A stretch of DNA of 42,718 nucleotides from Candidatus Omnitrophota bacterium (GCA_028712175.1 JAQTQQ010000011.1:1-42718); one strand, 5' to 3'. Counted from the first letter of the stretch, positions 14,590 to 23,560 are shown. The notes: a model not told the origin generated them from the sequence alone. Made by a program: numbers and translations.

Positions 14590-14630
14590 AAGACAACACC
14601 TGCGCAATTCCGCTAGGCGCGGGGTGTCTT
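14590..14630 (-). repeat. Intercistronic hairpin between porin and pstS
   Basis: AAGACACC (14630-14623) pairs with GGTGTTGTCTT (14600-14590) with a two-base bulge. A smaller GTCT-TCGT-AGAC hairpin overlaps its end, just before the pstS ribosome site. There is no T run, so it is probably a processing or stability element. Confidence 0.5.
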
Positions 14631-14643
14631 GTTAGTTATTTCA

Positions 14644-15921
14644 TCAGAACTTCATATTCCAGTCAACCTGAATTAGTGTTTCAGGTGCTTTCCTTGTGCT
14701 TGCTATATTCCAAGAGCGATAAACGTCAAAACCTAGCCACGTATTCTTTCCTAATCCGTACTGTAACTCCAATTCATGGCTTCTGATCCCTGTTTTTCCT
14801 CCATAACGGTCAGAATCAGGAGTTGTATCCATAACCGCATCACTCTCAAGCATAGCGTAAATGTATTTTAACTGCCAATCGCCCCATTTCTCTATCTTTT
14901 CATTACCTGTCCTAAACCCTAATGCAAAACCGGTATTCTTATCCGGGGCTGCCAGGTTATTCACATACTCTCCCATGAACCTGATGCTCTCTACATTAAG
15001 ACCAACTCCCTTAAACGGCTCTTTTATGCTTAACTCCAAAGCAGGGCTGATAATTCTATAATCGTATTTCCAGTTTGAACCCACCCTGGAATTAGTACTG
15101 CCTGACCAGGTAGAAGCAGCTGTGCCCTTTACATTACTGAAATTAGTATAGGAGAACGCACCCTTTAATGAAACATTATCATTAAACTTATAGGTTGCTC
15201 CGGGCTGTAAAAGATAGGTCATTATAGGATCGGCATTTGAACTTGTATCAGCAGTTTGGACCGTTACAGCAGTGTTCATAAATAACTTGGTTTTATCTCC
15301 TACATCCTTACTTAGAACGATTACGCCTCCTTCAGGAGTAATATCAGTATCCCAAACCAAATCTGTTGGCTCCCAAAGAACATCCTTTAAAAGCATCTTA
15401 CCGCCGGTAAGTCTTAACCAGGGAAGAGGGTCATACATTGCATAGGCATAATCAAGCCTGATCTGGAATTTAGAAGAAGATCCTCCATCCTCAGCCCCGA
15501 AAGTAATATTAGTTGAGCGTGGATCACCATTCTTATTAGTGGCTATACCGATACCAGCCATAAGCTTCTCATTAATCTTGGCCTCTAAACCAAGGCGTGC
15601 GCGTATACGGCCAACATGAGTATCTCTCGTTATATCATTATCATACTTATCATGTTTATACTGATACCTCAAACGTAAATCTCCCTTTAATTTCATATTC
15701 TGCACCCATGCAGGCAACATGGAGTATTTGCCGGTTGCTATTTCCTTTTTCACTGTTTCCTGTGTTTCATACTTAATCTGCTGCGCTTCTGCACCCGTTA
15801 AAACCCCCTTATCTACTAATTTTTCTAACAACAAATCAATTTCGCCTGCGTATAAAGCTTGAATACCGAAACTCACAAAACATAATATTACTAATAACAT
15901 TATGCTCCAAAATCTTTTCAT
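14644..15921 (-). CDS. Putative outer-membrane porin of the phosphate-uptake operon
   Basis: A 425-residue exported barrel. A signal peptide (about residues 1-25) is followed by a short helical segment (LLEKLVDKGVLTGAEAQQI) typical of putative porins with a periplasmic coiled segment. Then come many amphipathic strands (GDLRLRYQYKHD, GRIRARLGLEAKI), ending in Phe (VDWNMKF). An AAGGAGGG site supports the start. First place in the pst operon, downstream of a Pho-box promoter, suggests anion or phosphate passage, but the substrate is not shown by sequence. Confidence 0.82.
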   Translation of the reverse strand: MKRFWSIMLLVILCFVSFGIQALYAGEIDLLLEKLVDKGVLTGAEAQQIKYETQETVKKEIATGKYSMLPAWVQNMKLKGDLRLRYQYKHDKYDNDITRDTHVGRIRARLGLEAKINEKLMAGIGIATNKNGDPRSTNITFGAEDGGSSSKFQIRLDYAYAMYDPLPWLRLTGGKMLLKDVLWEPTDLVWDTDITPEGGVIVLSKDVGDKTKLFMNTAVTVQTADTSSNADPIMTYLLQPGATYKFNDNVSLKGAFSYTNFSNVKGTAASTWSGSTNSRVGSNWKYDYRIISPALELSIKEPFKGVGLNVESIRFMGEYVNNLAAPDKNTGFALGFRTGNEKIEKWGDWQLKYIYAMLESDAVMDTTPDSDRYGGKTGIRSHELELQYGLGKNTWLGFDVYRSWNIASTRKAPETLIQVDWNMKF

Positions 15922-16157
15922 TCTAATCCCTCCTTTTTTGTTAACCTTCTACGCATAACTTGCGCCTTGCGCATGCAGCGTATATCAAATCCACCTCTCT
16001 TAAGTGAATCACTGAGAGATGCGCCATTAAATAACCTCTTCTCATCTATATTATTTAAAATACTGCTTAAGAATGCCAACTGCTTCTTGAAATTACTGGC
16101 TAAAAAATACTTACATATAGACGAGATAACACTCAATTTTAATCCTATCGGCATCAC
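15922..16157 (-). other. Long 5' leader of the porin-pst operon, possibly holding a small reading frame
   Basis: About 236 bases separate the predicted start point from the porin ATG. A frame starting GTG-ATG at 16157 stays open for about 79 codons and ends by overlapping the porin ATG as ATGA. It is Lys/Arg-rich, has no recognisable domain, and its GTG has no ribosome site. I treat the region mainly as untranslated leader. A small coupled peptide cannot be excluded. Confidence 0.35.
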
Positions 16158-16163
16158 AATGTA

Positions 16164-16217
16164 ATATTACATTCTTTATGTTGATTCTAAATTAAGAAAA
16201 GGTAAAATCTGGGTAAA
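16164..16217 (-). promoter_or_regulatory. Pho-box promoter of porin-pst-arsC-phoU
   Basis: TTTACC repeats occur at 16217-16212 and 16206-16201, 11 bases apart, the direct-repeat geometry of PhoB/PhoP sites. A second degenerate pair lies one to two turns downstream, and a TAATAT -10 sits at 16169-16164. The distance from the first repeat to the -10 is identical to that in the promoter at 16753-16806. Confidence 0.75.
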
Positions 16218-16223
16218 TTATGT

Positions 16224-16628
16224 TTATTTCAATTTTACTAAAAACTCTTTATCCAGATTTGCGCTTATCTGTCTTACCGTGCTTAATAAATCAACCAAAT
16301 TAAACGGCTTGCTTAAGTAATAATTTGCCCCTAAAAGGTGGGCATATAATTTATCCTGTTGGCAAGACTTAGCGCTTATTACTATAATAAAGGTGTTAAA
16401 ATTACGCGGGTCATCTTTTATCATTTTGCATACATCAAACCCATTTATGCCGGGAAGCATAATATCAAGCACGACAATATTAAAACTCTCTTTTTTTAAT
16501 TTCTCCTGCGCGCTCAACCCGTCAAAAACCTGCTCGATATTAAAACCTTCTTTTTGTAAGTTATAGGCAATAAGGTTATTTATATCCGGATCATCCTCTA
16601 CGATTAATACCTTCTTCTCACCAAACAT
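16224..16628 (-). CDS. Stand-alone response-regulator receiver
   Basis: A 134-residue single-domain receiver. Acidic pair Glu11-Asp12, phospho-acceptor Asp55 in VVLDIMLPGING, the Ser in IVISAKS and the Lys in YLSKPF are all present, so phosphorylation should work. No output domain follows. Lying between two Pho-box promoters and next to phoR, it may receive phosphate from PhoR as a sink, or interact with another partner. That role is inference from context. Confidence 0.85.
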   Translation of the reverse strand: MFGEKKVLIVEDDPDINNLIAYNLQKEGFNIEQVFDGLSAQEKLKKESFNIVVLDIMLPGINGFDVCKMIKDDPRNFNTFIIVISAKSCQQDKLYAHLLGANYYLSKPFNLVDLLSTVRQISANLDKEFLVKLK

Positions 16629-16752
16629 ATTAACTCCCCCTTATTCATAATGCGCCTAAAATATACCAACCCTAGGACTGATTATCAATAATCCGTCTCG
16701 GTGCCCGCACCAAGGACTGTATTGCTGCTTTTGTTTTCCCAATCATGGTTAA

Positions 16753-16806
16753 AGTATAAAAGAAAGAAGTTAAATCTGCTTCAAGGGAAGGTAAAATCTG
16801 GGTAAA
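16753..16806 (-). promoter_or_regulatory. Pho-box promoter of the receiver gene
   Basis: TTTACC at 16806-16801 and at 16795-16790, 11 bases apart, with the same intervening CAGAT as the pst site. A weaker TTGAAG-CAGAT-TTAAC copy follows, then TATACT at 16758-16753. The 48-base offset from the first repeat to the -10 equals that of the pst promoter. Confidence 0.75.
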
Positions 16807-16833
16807 ATAAAAGCGCTCTTCTAAGAGCGCTTT
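16804..16833 (-). terminator. Intrinsic terminator after phoR
   Basis: AAAGCGCTCTT (16833-16823) and AAGAGCGCTTT (16820-16810) form an 11-base-pair stem with a two-base loop, followed by TATTTT. The T-rich tail runs into the first Pho repeat of the next promoter. Confidence 0.85.
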
Positions 16834-16856
16834 AGATTAAATTAACAGCTTATTTA

Positions 16857-18641
16857 TTAAGAGTTCTTTTGGGGGACAATAAAGAAGAACTTTGAGCCCA
16901 AGCCTTCGATACTTTCAACGCCAACTGAACCGGAGTGAAGCTCAATGATATGCTTAACAATGGAGAGGCCAAGGCCGGTACCTCCAAGCTCGCGCGAACG
17001 CGCTTTATCCACCCGGTAAAACCTCTCAAAAATACGGGGTACATCTTTTTGCGGTATTCCGATTCCGGAATCTTCTATTATGACTTTAATAGCCTCTTCT
17101 GATATTTCACTGCATATCTTGATAAACCCTTTTTCTTTGTTAAATTTTATAGCATTACCAATCAAATTAACCAAAACTTGATGCAGCCTTTCCTTATCGG
17201 CAATAATAAAAAGCTCCTGCGGCAATTCATTAACGGCCTTAATGCCTGCGGAATCAAGCTGCAACCTAAACCCCCTGAGTACCTCTTTTACCTGCAGGCT
17301 TAAATTAAAATTAGCCTTATTAATTGTTATCCCCTTTGATTCAAGGTGCGACAAAGACAATAAATCATTAACAAGGGTATCAAGCCTATCAGCATGGCCT
17401 TGAATTATCTTAAGAAAATTGCGGTTATTTTCTTTGTCCTCCAAAGCCCCCTCAAGTAAAGTTTCTACAAAACCTTTGATTGCAGTCAACGGAGTTTTTA
17501 ACTCATGCGAAACATTTGCTACAAAATCCCTGCGCATAACCTCCAGCCGCCTTATCTCTGTTATATTATGTATAACCAAAAGAGCGCCATTTACTCCATC
17601 TTGGCTCAAAATTGGGGTGGCGTTTATTTCAAATATACGCTGCACAGGAAAAAATAAATCTATCTCTTTTGAAATAGGTTTGCAGTCGTTTAATATAGAA
17701 TCAACGATATCGGAAATCTCTTTATTGCGTATTGCCTCCAAGAACACTTTCCCCTTAACCGTTTGCATAGTTACTTCAAATACCTTTTCAACTGCCTGGT
17801 TAATAGAAACAACCCTTCCTGCCTTATCAGTAACAATAACCCCCTCAACCATACTGTTAAAAATAGCCTCCAAGTGCTGGCTCTTTGTAGCTATTTCGCG
17901 TATTTTATCTTCAATATCCTGCGCCATTTTATTTAAAGTGGCGGCAAGCTCTCCTATTTCATCATTAGAATCTTCAAGGATCCTGTGAGAAAAATCGCCT
18001 TTAGCAAAATTTAAAGAAGCATTAATAATCCGGCTGATTGGCCTAATCAATACATTTGTTAGTAATAATCCTAAAAAGGTTGCCAATACCAAAGCCAGCA
18101 GCAGCCCTATTAAGATAACCTTTCTTGCGGTAGAATGAACTTTTTGAACACTAATTAATGGTAAAGCCAACCTTAATATCCCTGCAACTGCGCCGTTTTC
18201 TATAATGGGGAGCGCCAAATACAACATATCTATTTTTAAGGTAGAAGAATACCTAATCTCCCGGCCTAATTTACCGTCTAATGCACTGGATACTTCCGGC
18301 CTTTTATAAAGGTGGTTTTCAAGTCCGGATAGGCTCTCCCTGGGCACTTCTGAATCCGCAAGAACTTCCCCGTTAAGGCCAATAACAGTAACGCGTGCTC
18401 CGATCTTCTGCCCCAGTTTCTTGCTTAGTTCATCCAGCAACTCGGCATTATTAAAAGGGCCGGATAAAGCGGATATTCTGCTTTCTATAAGATATGCCTG
18501 ATTGGTCAGCGATTGCGTTATTTCCTGGAGTGTTTTTTGATGGAGATTATTATCTAAGAAAACTAAAACAAAACCTAATGATACTGATATAAGAAAAAAA
18601 TAGGAGAGTATTAATTTAAGCTTAAAACTGCACTTGGCCAT
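16857..18641 (-). CDS. phoR: Phosphate-regulon sensor histidine kinase
   Basis: A 594-residue membrane kinase. The layout is a first membrane helix near residues 8-28, an extracytoplasmic segment, a second helix near 172-195, HAMP (IRPISRIINASLNFAKGDFS), PAS (VEGVIVTDKAGRVVSINQAV), HisKA with the phosphorylated His in FVANVSHELKTPLTAIKG, and HATPase (NLIGNAIKFN, DSGIGIP, GGTGLGLSIV). It is larger than E. coli PhoR because of the periplasmic sensor, as in Gram-positive PhoR. It is the last gene of the mnmG-queG-like-phoB-cotransporter-phoR run. Confidence 0.92.
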   Translation of the reverse strand: MAKCSFKLKLILSYFFLISVSLGFVLVFLDNNLHQKTLQEITQSLTNQAYLIESRISALSGPFNNAELLDELSKKLGQKIGARVTVIGLNGEVLADSEVPRESLSGLENHLYKRPEVSSALDGKLGREIRYSSTLKIDMLYLALPIIENGAVAGILRLALPLISVQKVHSTARKVILIGLLLALVLATFLGLLLTNVLIRPISRIINASLNFAKGDFSHRILEDSNDEIGELAATLNKMAQDIEDKIREIATKSQHLEAIFNSMVEGVIVTDKAGRVVSINQAVEKVFEVTMQTVKGKVFLEAIRNKEISDIVDSILNDCKPISKEIDLFFPVQRIFEINATPILSQDGVNGALLVIHNITEIRRLEVMRRDFVANVSHELKTPLTAIKGFVETLLEGALEDKENNRNFLKIIQGHADRLDTLVNDLLSLSHLESKGITINKANFNLSLQVKEVLRGFRLQLDSAGIKAVNELPQELFIIADKERLHQVLVNLIGNAIKFNKEKGFIKICSEISEEAIKVIIEDSGIGIPQKDVPRIFERFYRVDKARSRELGGTGLGLSIVKHIIELHSGSVGVESIEGLGSKFFFIVPQKNS

Positions 18642-18656
18642 ATTTCTTATTACGGG

Positions 18657-20279
18657 CTAATTGTTATCCCACTGTAAGCCTTCGATAACTGCCTGAGCTA
18701 CATTATTAAGATGGTCACCTATCTTTTCGAGGTTACTGATAATATCGAGAAAAATCACCCCCGAAAGGACATTACACTTTCCTCCCTCCAGGCGCTTTGT
18801 ATGATTACTTTTAAGCCTATCGCGCATAACATTAATCTGGCACTCTTCCTCCATAACAACCTTGGCCTCATTTGCGTCATTCTGCTGGAGTGCTTTTATA
18901 GAGCAATCGATCATGCTACTTATCTCATCATACATCCTTTGTATCTCTTCAATTGCCAAAGGAGAAAATGGAAGGCGGTTTTCTATTTTTTGTTCCGCAA
19001 GATCACGCAAATTCTCTGCGTGATCCCCTATTCTTTCTACATCATTTATCGCATGTATAAGCGGAGGAATTTTCTTTGATTCATCCGGGCTAAGTTCGCG
19101 CTGCATCAACTGAACCAGATAATTAGTAATTGCCTCTCTTAAGGAATCAACTGCCTCCTCCCTGCGGGTTATCTTTTCTAAAGACCTTAAATCATTGCTC
19201 ATAAAGCTGTTTATGGCAATCCAAACCATTTTCTTAGTTAACCCCAGTGTCCTGACTATCTCTTTAATCGCCGCCTCAATAGCAATAGGGGGGGTATTTA
19301 AGAGGTGTTTCTCAAGATACTTGGGCAGATATTCAACCTCTTCTTCTTCCTTGCCTTTGATAATAAAAGTAAGGAATTTAGCAAATAGCGGGATTAAAGG
19401 TATAAAAATTAATGTATTTATAACATTAAACAAAGTATGTGCGTTGGCAATTTCCCTGGTAACATCAGCAGAAGTAAAAGAGACGAGCCTTCTAAACAGA
19501 CCCAAAAACGGCAAAAATATCAATACTCCCACAATATTAAATATAACATGCGCAACAGCCGCCCTTTTTGCCCCAATACTGGCCCCATAAGAAGCAATGA
19601 TCGCCGTAATACAAGTTCCGATATTACAACCGAGAATAAGGGGCAAAGCTGCTCCTAAATCAATAAGCCCAGCCATAGACAAACCTAAAATCATACCAGT
19701 GGTTACTGAGCTGCTTTGGAATATAGCGGTTACAAGCGCCCCTGCAAAAATGCCCAGCAACGGATTAATGCTGAAATTAACCAGCATATCCTTAAATACC
19801 GGAGAATCACCCAGGGGTTTTATAACCTGGGTTAAAATGCTCAAACCTAAGAAAAGTATTCCGAATCCCAGAAGAAACTCTGCTATATTCTTATATAACT
19901 TCCGTTTTGCCGCAATAGACATAATCATACCTATTCCGATAATCGGTAAGGCATAATCAGTAAGCTTAAAAGCAATTAACTGGGCAGTTATAGTTGTACC
20001 TATGTTTGCTCCAAAGATAACGCCTAAAGACTGCGTAAGGGTCATAAGCCCGGCATTTACAAAACCAACAACCATAATGGTCGTAGCAGAAGAGGATTGA
20101 ACCAAAGAAGTTATGCCTGCGCCTACTAAAACTCCTCTTTTAGGGCCGCCGGTAAGAGAATGCAGCACCTTGCGCATCTTCTCTCCGCTAGCTTTATGCA
20201 GCCCTTCGCTCATTTCACGAATTCCGTAAATAAAAAGCCCTAACCCGCCTAATACGCCAAAAATAATCTCATGAACCAT
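18657..20279 (-). CDS. Na+/phosphate cotransporter with C-terminal PhoU-like domain
   Basis: A 540-residue membrane protein of the NptA/YjbB type. Two inverted repeats carry the hallmark QSSSATT (GITSLVQSSSATTIMVVGF near residue 60) and QSSSVTT (near 190). About eight helices are predicted up to residue 310. The last 200 residues form a cytoplasmic PhoU-like helical bundle (NDVERIGDHAENLRDLAEQKI, SNLEKIGDHLNNVAQAV). It gives low-affinity phosphate transport or export. It is set between phoB and phoR with gaps of 4 and 15 bases. Confidence 0.92.
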   Translation of the reverse strand: MVHEIIFGVLGGLGLFIYGIREMSEGLHKASGEKMRKVLHSLTGGPKRGVLVGAGITSLVQSSSATTIMVVGFVNAGLMTLTQSLGVIFGANIGTTITAQLIAFKLTDYALPIIGIGMIMSIAAKRKLYKNIAEFLLGFGILFLGLSILTQVIKPLGDSPVFKDMLVNFSINPLLGIFAGALVTAIFQSSSVTTGMILGLSMAGLIDLGAALPLILGCNIGTCITAIIASYGASIGAKRAAVAHVIFNIVGVLIFLPFLGLFRRLVSFTSADVTREIANAHTLFNVINTLIFIPLIPLFAKFLTFIIKGKEEEEVEYLPKYLEKHLLNTPPIAIEAAIKEIVRTLGLTKKMVWIAINSFMSNDLRSLEKITRREEAVDSLREAITNYLVQLMQRELSPDESKKIPPLIHAINDVERIGDHAENLRDLAEQKIENRLPFSPLAIEEIQRMYDEISSMIDCSIKALQQNDANEAKVVMEEECQINVMRDRLKSNHTKRLEGGKCNVLSGVIFLDIISNLEKIGDHLNNVAQAVIEGLQWDNN

Positions 20280-20283
20280 TTAC

Positions 20284-20982
20284 TTAATCCTCCCCTTCGA
20301 ATTTAAACCTGTAACCGTAATTCTTAACTGTAATAATCCTTTTTGCCTCAGAGTGCAACTTTTTACGCAAAGTCCTTATATGTACGTCTACCGTACGGGT
20401 TTGGATCTCCATAGCATGATCATAACCCCAAATGGCATCCAGAAGATAATCCCGCGACAAAACCCTGCCTTTAGCCTTCAGTAAAGTCTTAAGCAGCTCA
20501 AATTCTTTAGAGGTAAGCTCAACCGGCTTACCCTTAACATTCACAGATATTCTAGCAAAATCTATTCTTAACCCGCCCGACTGGAAAACTTCGGAAACTT
20601 TCTCTTTCTCATCTGCCCTGCGCAACACTGCTTTTATGCGCGCAATTAATTCCCGCGGGCTAAATGGCTTAGTAATATAGTCGTCCGCGCCCAGCTCAAG
20701 CCCTACCACTTTATCCGATTCCTGGCTTTTTGCGGTAAGCATAATTATTGGAATTAAAGCAGTTTTAGCTGTTTTCTTTAAAGCTTTACATACCTCTAAA
20801 CCATCTATTCCGGGAAGCATTAAATCCAGCAAAATGAGGTCTGGATGCTCGCCTACAGCAAGGTCTAAAGCATCCTCTCCGTCTCTGGCATCAATAACCC
20901 TAAAGCCTTCCTTTTTAAGGTTATAATCAAGCATCTTAATAATATCTTTTTCATCTTCAACGATTAATATTTTTTCTTTCAT
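20284..20982 (-). CDS. phoB: Phosphate-regulon response regulator
   Basis: A 232-residue OmpR/PhoB-family regulator. The receiver has Asp53 in LLDLMLPGIDG and the Lys in DDYITKPFSPREL. The winged helix is at about residues 135-230 (LTSKEFELLKTLLKAKGRVL, RTVDVHIRTLRKKL, TVKNYGYRFK). I use the ATG at 20980-20982, which overlaps the upstream stop as ATGA. An upstream in-frame start would add 13 non-homologous residues. It is probably the protein that binds the TTTACC boxes at 16201 and 16790. Confidence 0.92.
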   Translation of the reverse strand: MKEKILIVEDEKDIIKMLDYNLKKEGFRVIDARDGEDALDLAVGEHPDLILLDLMLPGIDGLEVCKALKKTAKTALIPIIMLTAKSQESDKVVGLELGADDYITKPFSPRELIARIKAVLRRADEKEKVSEVFQSGGLRIDFARISVNVKGKPVELTSKEFELLKTLLKAKGRVLSRDYLLDAIWGYDHAMEIQTRTVDVHIRTLRKKLHSEAKRIITVKNYGYRFKFEGED

Positions 20983-21653
20983 TTTCTTTTTCCCCGGCAG
21001 ATATTCACGCATACACCGCAAACAAATTGTTCCACTTGCCGTTGTGATTGAAAGCTTTTGAGTTTCTCAAAACATTTAATATGGTCAAAATCAATAGGGT
21101 TTTCCTTAATTGCCCCTGCCGGACATATCTTAACACAAAGCGAGCATTTCCCGCAATTTTTTTCAAGAGGCTTATCTATTTTTAACGGCATGTTGGTTAG
21201 AATAGATGTCAGGCGGAATTGGCTGCCAAACTTTTCATTTACTAAAAGATTATTCCGCCCTATCCAGCCTAAACCAGCTAAAACACCTAACCTTCTATGC
21301 GAAAGATGCCCGATATTTTTCTCCCAATCGATAATCTGCGTGGCCGGAATCGCCAAGGCCAGAAAACCTTTTTTCTGGATTATATTGCACAACCTTAGGG
21401 CTATGTGGTCTAAAAAAGAATTTACTATTTTATAATGATGGAAATATAGCTTGGTAGGGACTATATCTATTTCAGAGAGCACAGCTCCTGAAAGCATAAC
21501 CCCTATACAGATAGCTTTATCTAAGCTCAGCGAAACTTTGGAAGAAATTTTAAATTCATCTCTTATCCGGGTTATACCCCCTACCCCAAAAAGATCAATT
21601 CCTTCATCAAGACAGAATTTCTTTAGCGCTGAATAATTCTTAAGCTTATCCAT
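20979..21653 (-). CDS. QueG-like 4Fe-4S protein, short form
   Basis: A 224-residue protein of the epoxyqueuosine reductase-related family (COG1600-like). The block SHRRLGVLAGLGWIGRNNLL and FRLTSILTNMPL are family hallmarks. A ferredoxin Cys motif CGKCSLCVKICPAGAI, with further Cys in CFEKL and CGVCVNICRG, provides two 4Fe-4S clusters. Full QueG is usually over 300 residues with a C-terminal HEAT-like part that is missing here, so tRNA activity is uncertain. It overlaps mnmG by eight bases and phoB by four. The mnmG neighbour fits a tRNA-modification role. Confidence 0.75.
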   Translation of the reverse strand: MDKLKNYSALKKFCLDEGIDLFGVGGITRIRDEFKISSKVSLSLDKAICIGVMLSGAVLSEIDIVPTKLYFHHYKIVNSFLDHIALRLCNIIQKKGFLALAIPATQIIDWEKNIGHLSHRRLGVLAGLGWIGRNNLLVNEKFGSQFRLTSILTNMPLKIDKPLEKNCGKCSLCVKICPAGAIKENPIDFDHIKCFEKLKSFQSQRQVEQFVCGVCVNICRGKRK

Positions 21654-23466
21654 TGGCCTTTCTTAGATAAACCATCAAAAGAGATATTGCCGCAGGAGTT
21701 ATACCTGAAATCCGCGAGGCCTGCCCCAGATTAAGCGGCTTAAATTCTGCCAGTTTCTCCCTTATCTCCCGGGATATCCCGGATAAACTACTATAATCAA
21801 AATCTAAAGGTAATTTAATCTTTTCCAGATGCTCAAATCGCTCTACATCTTTTAGCTGTCTTTGAATAAATCCAGCATATTTTACCTCGATTTGAACCTG
21901 CTGCCAAGCGGATTCAGGTATTCCGGGCTTTAATTTATACATCTTTCTTAAGCCTTTAATACTTATCTCCGGGCGTTTTAATAATTTTTCTAGTGTCACC
22001 AGCTTATTAAAAGGACCGTAATTAACCCGCGTTTTTCTTAAAAAACCCAAACCATCTTTTATCCCATCCGCCTTTTTTTGCACTGTTCGGTAACTACTTT
22101 TTTTTACCAGCCCCAAATCAAAACCAAATTTTGCCAGCCGTAAATCCGCGTTATCTTCGCGAATAATCAGCCGGTATTCAACGCGCGATGTAAACATGCG
22201 ATACGGCTCAATAGTCCCCTTGGTAATCAGGTCATCGATCAATACTCCGATATAACTGCTTGCCCGATCTAAGATAAAAGGCCCTTTATGGCGGATTCCA
22301 AGTGCGGCATTTATCCCTGCGACTAACCCTTGAGCAGCTGCCTCTTCATAACCTGTTGTGCCGTTAATTTGCCCCGCAAGGAACAAATTCTTAATAAGTT
22401 TTGTCTCTAACGTTGGATAAAGCTGGGTAGGCTCGACGACAATATGTTCAATACCATATCCAAAACGGATAACTCTTGCTTTTTCAAGGCCAGAGATCGA
22501 GTGAATTATTTTAAGCTGCACATCTTCTGGAAGGCTGGTAGATATACCGTTAGGATATACCTCATCAACCCTTAAACCTTCAGGCTCAAGAAATACCTGG
22601 TGCCGCTCTTTATCCGCAAATTTAACAATTTTATCTTCGATTGACGGGCAGTACCTGACACCCGTAGCCTTAATAACCCCGGCATAAAGCGGTGAACGAT
22701 CCAGGTTAGAACGAATCAGTTCGTGTGTATTTTTATTGGTATAAGTAATATGGCAGCAAATTTGTTTTTGCTTAATACTTCGAGTTGAGAAAGAAAACGG
22801 CTTAATAACTGCATCCCCGTTTTGCTTGATAAGCTTAGAAAAATCAATTGAATTTTTGTTAATACGCGGGCAAGTCCCTGTTTTAAAGCGTAAAAGTTTA
22901 AAACCTAAATTTCTTAAGTTGCCCGCAAGCCCGATAGAAGCCCTCTCATTCATCCTCCCGCCGCTAAAATTCTTCAAACCTACATGAATCGTGCCATCTA
23001 AAAATGTTCCCGGGCATATTATTACGCATTTAGCACGGATCTCACCCTGTTTATCCGTAACAACACCTAAAACCTTGCCGTCTTCGACTATTAATTTCTT
23101 TACCTCTGCTTCTTTTACCGTCAAATTTTTCTGACCTGAAACAAGGTTACTCATATAGCGGCTATATTTATGCATATCAATCTGCGCACGCGAAGATTGC
23201 ACAGCCGCCCCCTTAGAAGCGTTAAGGATGCGGAATTGAATTGCGCAAGCATCTGCCGCTAGGGCCATCGCCCCGCCCAAAGCATCAATCTCTTTTACCA
23301 GCTGGCCCTTGCCTACACCGCCGATAGCCGGATTACAACTCATCCTCCCAATAGAATTAATTTCCATGGTAAACATAAGAGTTTTAGCGCCTAAGCGTGC
23401 GCACGCAAGGCTAGCTTCGATGCCTGCATGTCCGGCACCGATAACTATGACTTCAAAGTTTTTCAT
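21646..23466 (-). CDS. mnmG: tRNA uridine-34 5-carboxymethylaminomethyl modification enzyme
   Basis: A 606-residue FAD enzyme working with MnmE on wobble uridines. The FAD motif is VIGAGHAGIEASLA near residue 8. Further family blocks are SCNPAIGGVGKGQLVKEIDALGG, SSRAQIDMHKY and TGYEEAAAQGLVAGINAA, and the helical C-terminus ends in LGQASRISGITPAAISLL. No ribosome site is evident before the ATG, and a perfect inverted repeat lies 15 bases upstream. Confidence 0.96.
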   Translation of the reverse strand: MKNFEVIVIGAGHAGIEASLACARLGAKTLMFTMEINSIGRMSCNPAIGGVGKGQLVKEIDALGGAMALAADACAIQFRILNASKGAAVQSSRAQIDMHKYSRYMSNLVSGQKNLTVKEAEVKKLIVEDGKVLGVVTDKQGEIRAKCVIICPGTFLDGTIHVGLKNFSGGRMNERASIGLAGNLRNLGFKLLRFKTGTCPRINKNSIDFSKLIKQNGDAVIKPFSFSTRSIKQKQICCHITYTNKNTHELIRSNLDRSPLYAGVIKATGVRYCPSIEDKIVKFADKERHQVFLEPEGLRVDEVYPNGISTSLPEDVQLKIIHSISGLEKARVIRFGYGIEHIVVEPTQLYPTLETKLIKNLFLAGQINGTTGYEEAAAQGLVAGINAALGIRHKGPFILDRASSYIGVLIDDLITKGTIEPYRMFTSRVEYRLIIREDNADLRLAKFGFDLGLVKKSSYRTVQKKADGIKDGLGFLRKTRVNYGPFNKLVTLEKLLKRPEISIKGLRKMYKLKPGIPESAWQQVQIEVKYAGFIQRQLKDVERFEHLEKIKLPLDFDYSSLSGISREIREKLAEFKPLNLGQASRISGITPAAISLLMVYLRKANG

Positions 23467-23481
23467 CTTGGGATAATAAGA

Positions 23482-23545
23482 AAAATGGGGTCAGAATTAT
23501 TTTATCTAGAATTAAGCTGGGATAAAATAATTCTGACCCCATTTT
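23482..23545. repeat. Perfect 25-bp inverted repeat with GGGGTCAGAATTATTTTATC arms
   Basis: Arms at 23482-23506 and 23521-23545 are exact reverse complements separated by 14 bases. On the minus strand the hairpin is followed by TTTTT, so it could also end nrdJ transcription. The GGGGTCAGAATT type sequence resembles REP-like elements mobilised by Y1 transposases, one of which is encoded at 40728-41219. That link is inference. Confidence 0.85.
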
Positions 23546-23560
23546 ATTGATAAAACCAAA

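Noticed and set aside
15918-16157. 79-residue protein upstream of the phosphate porin
   Set aside because: Starts with GTG at the predicted transcription start, has no ribosome site and no domain. Kept only as a low-confidence possibility within the leader.
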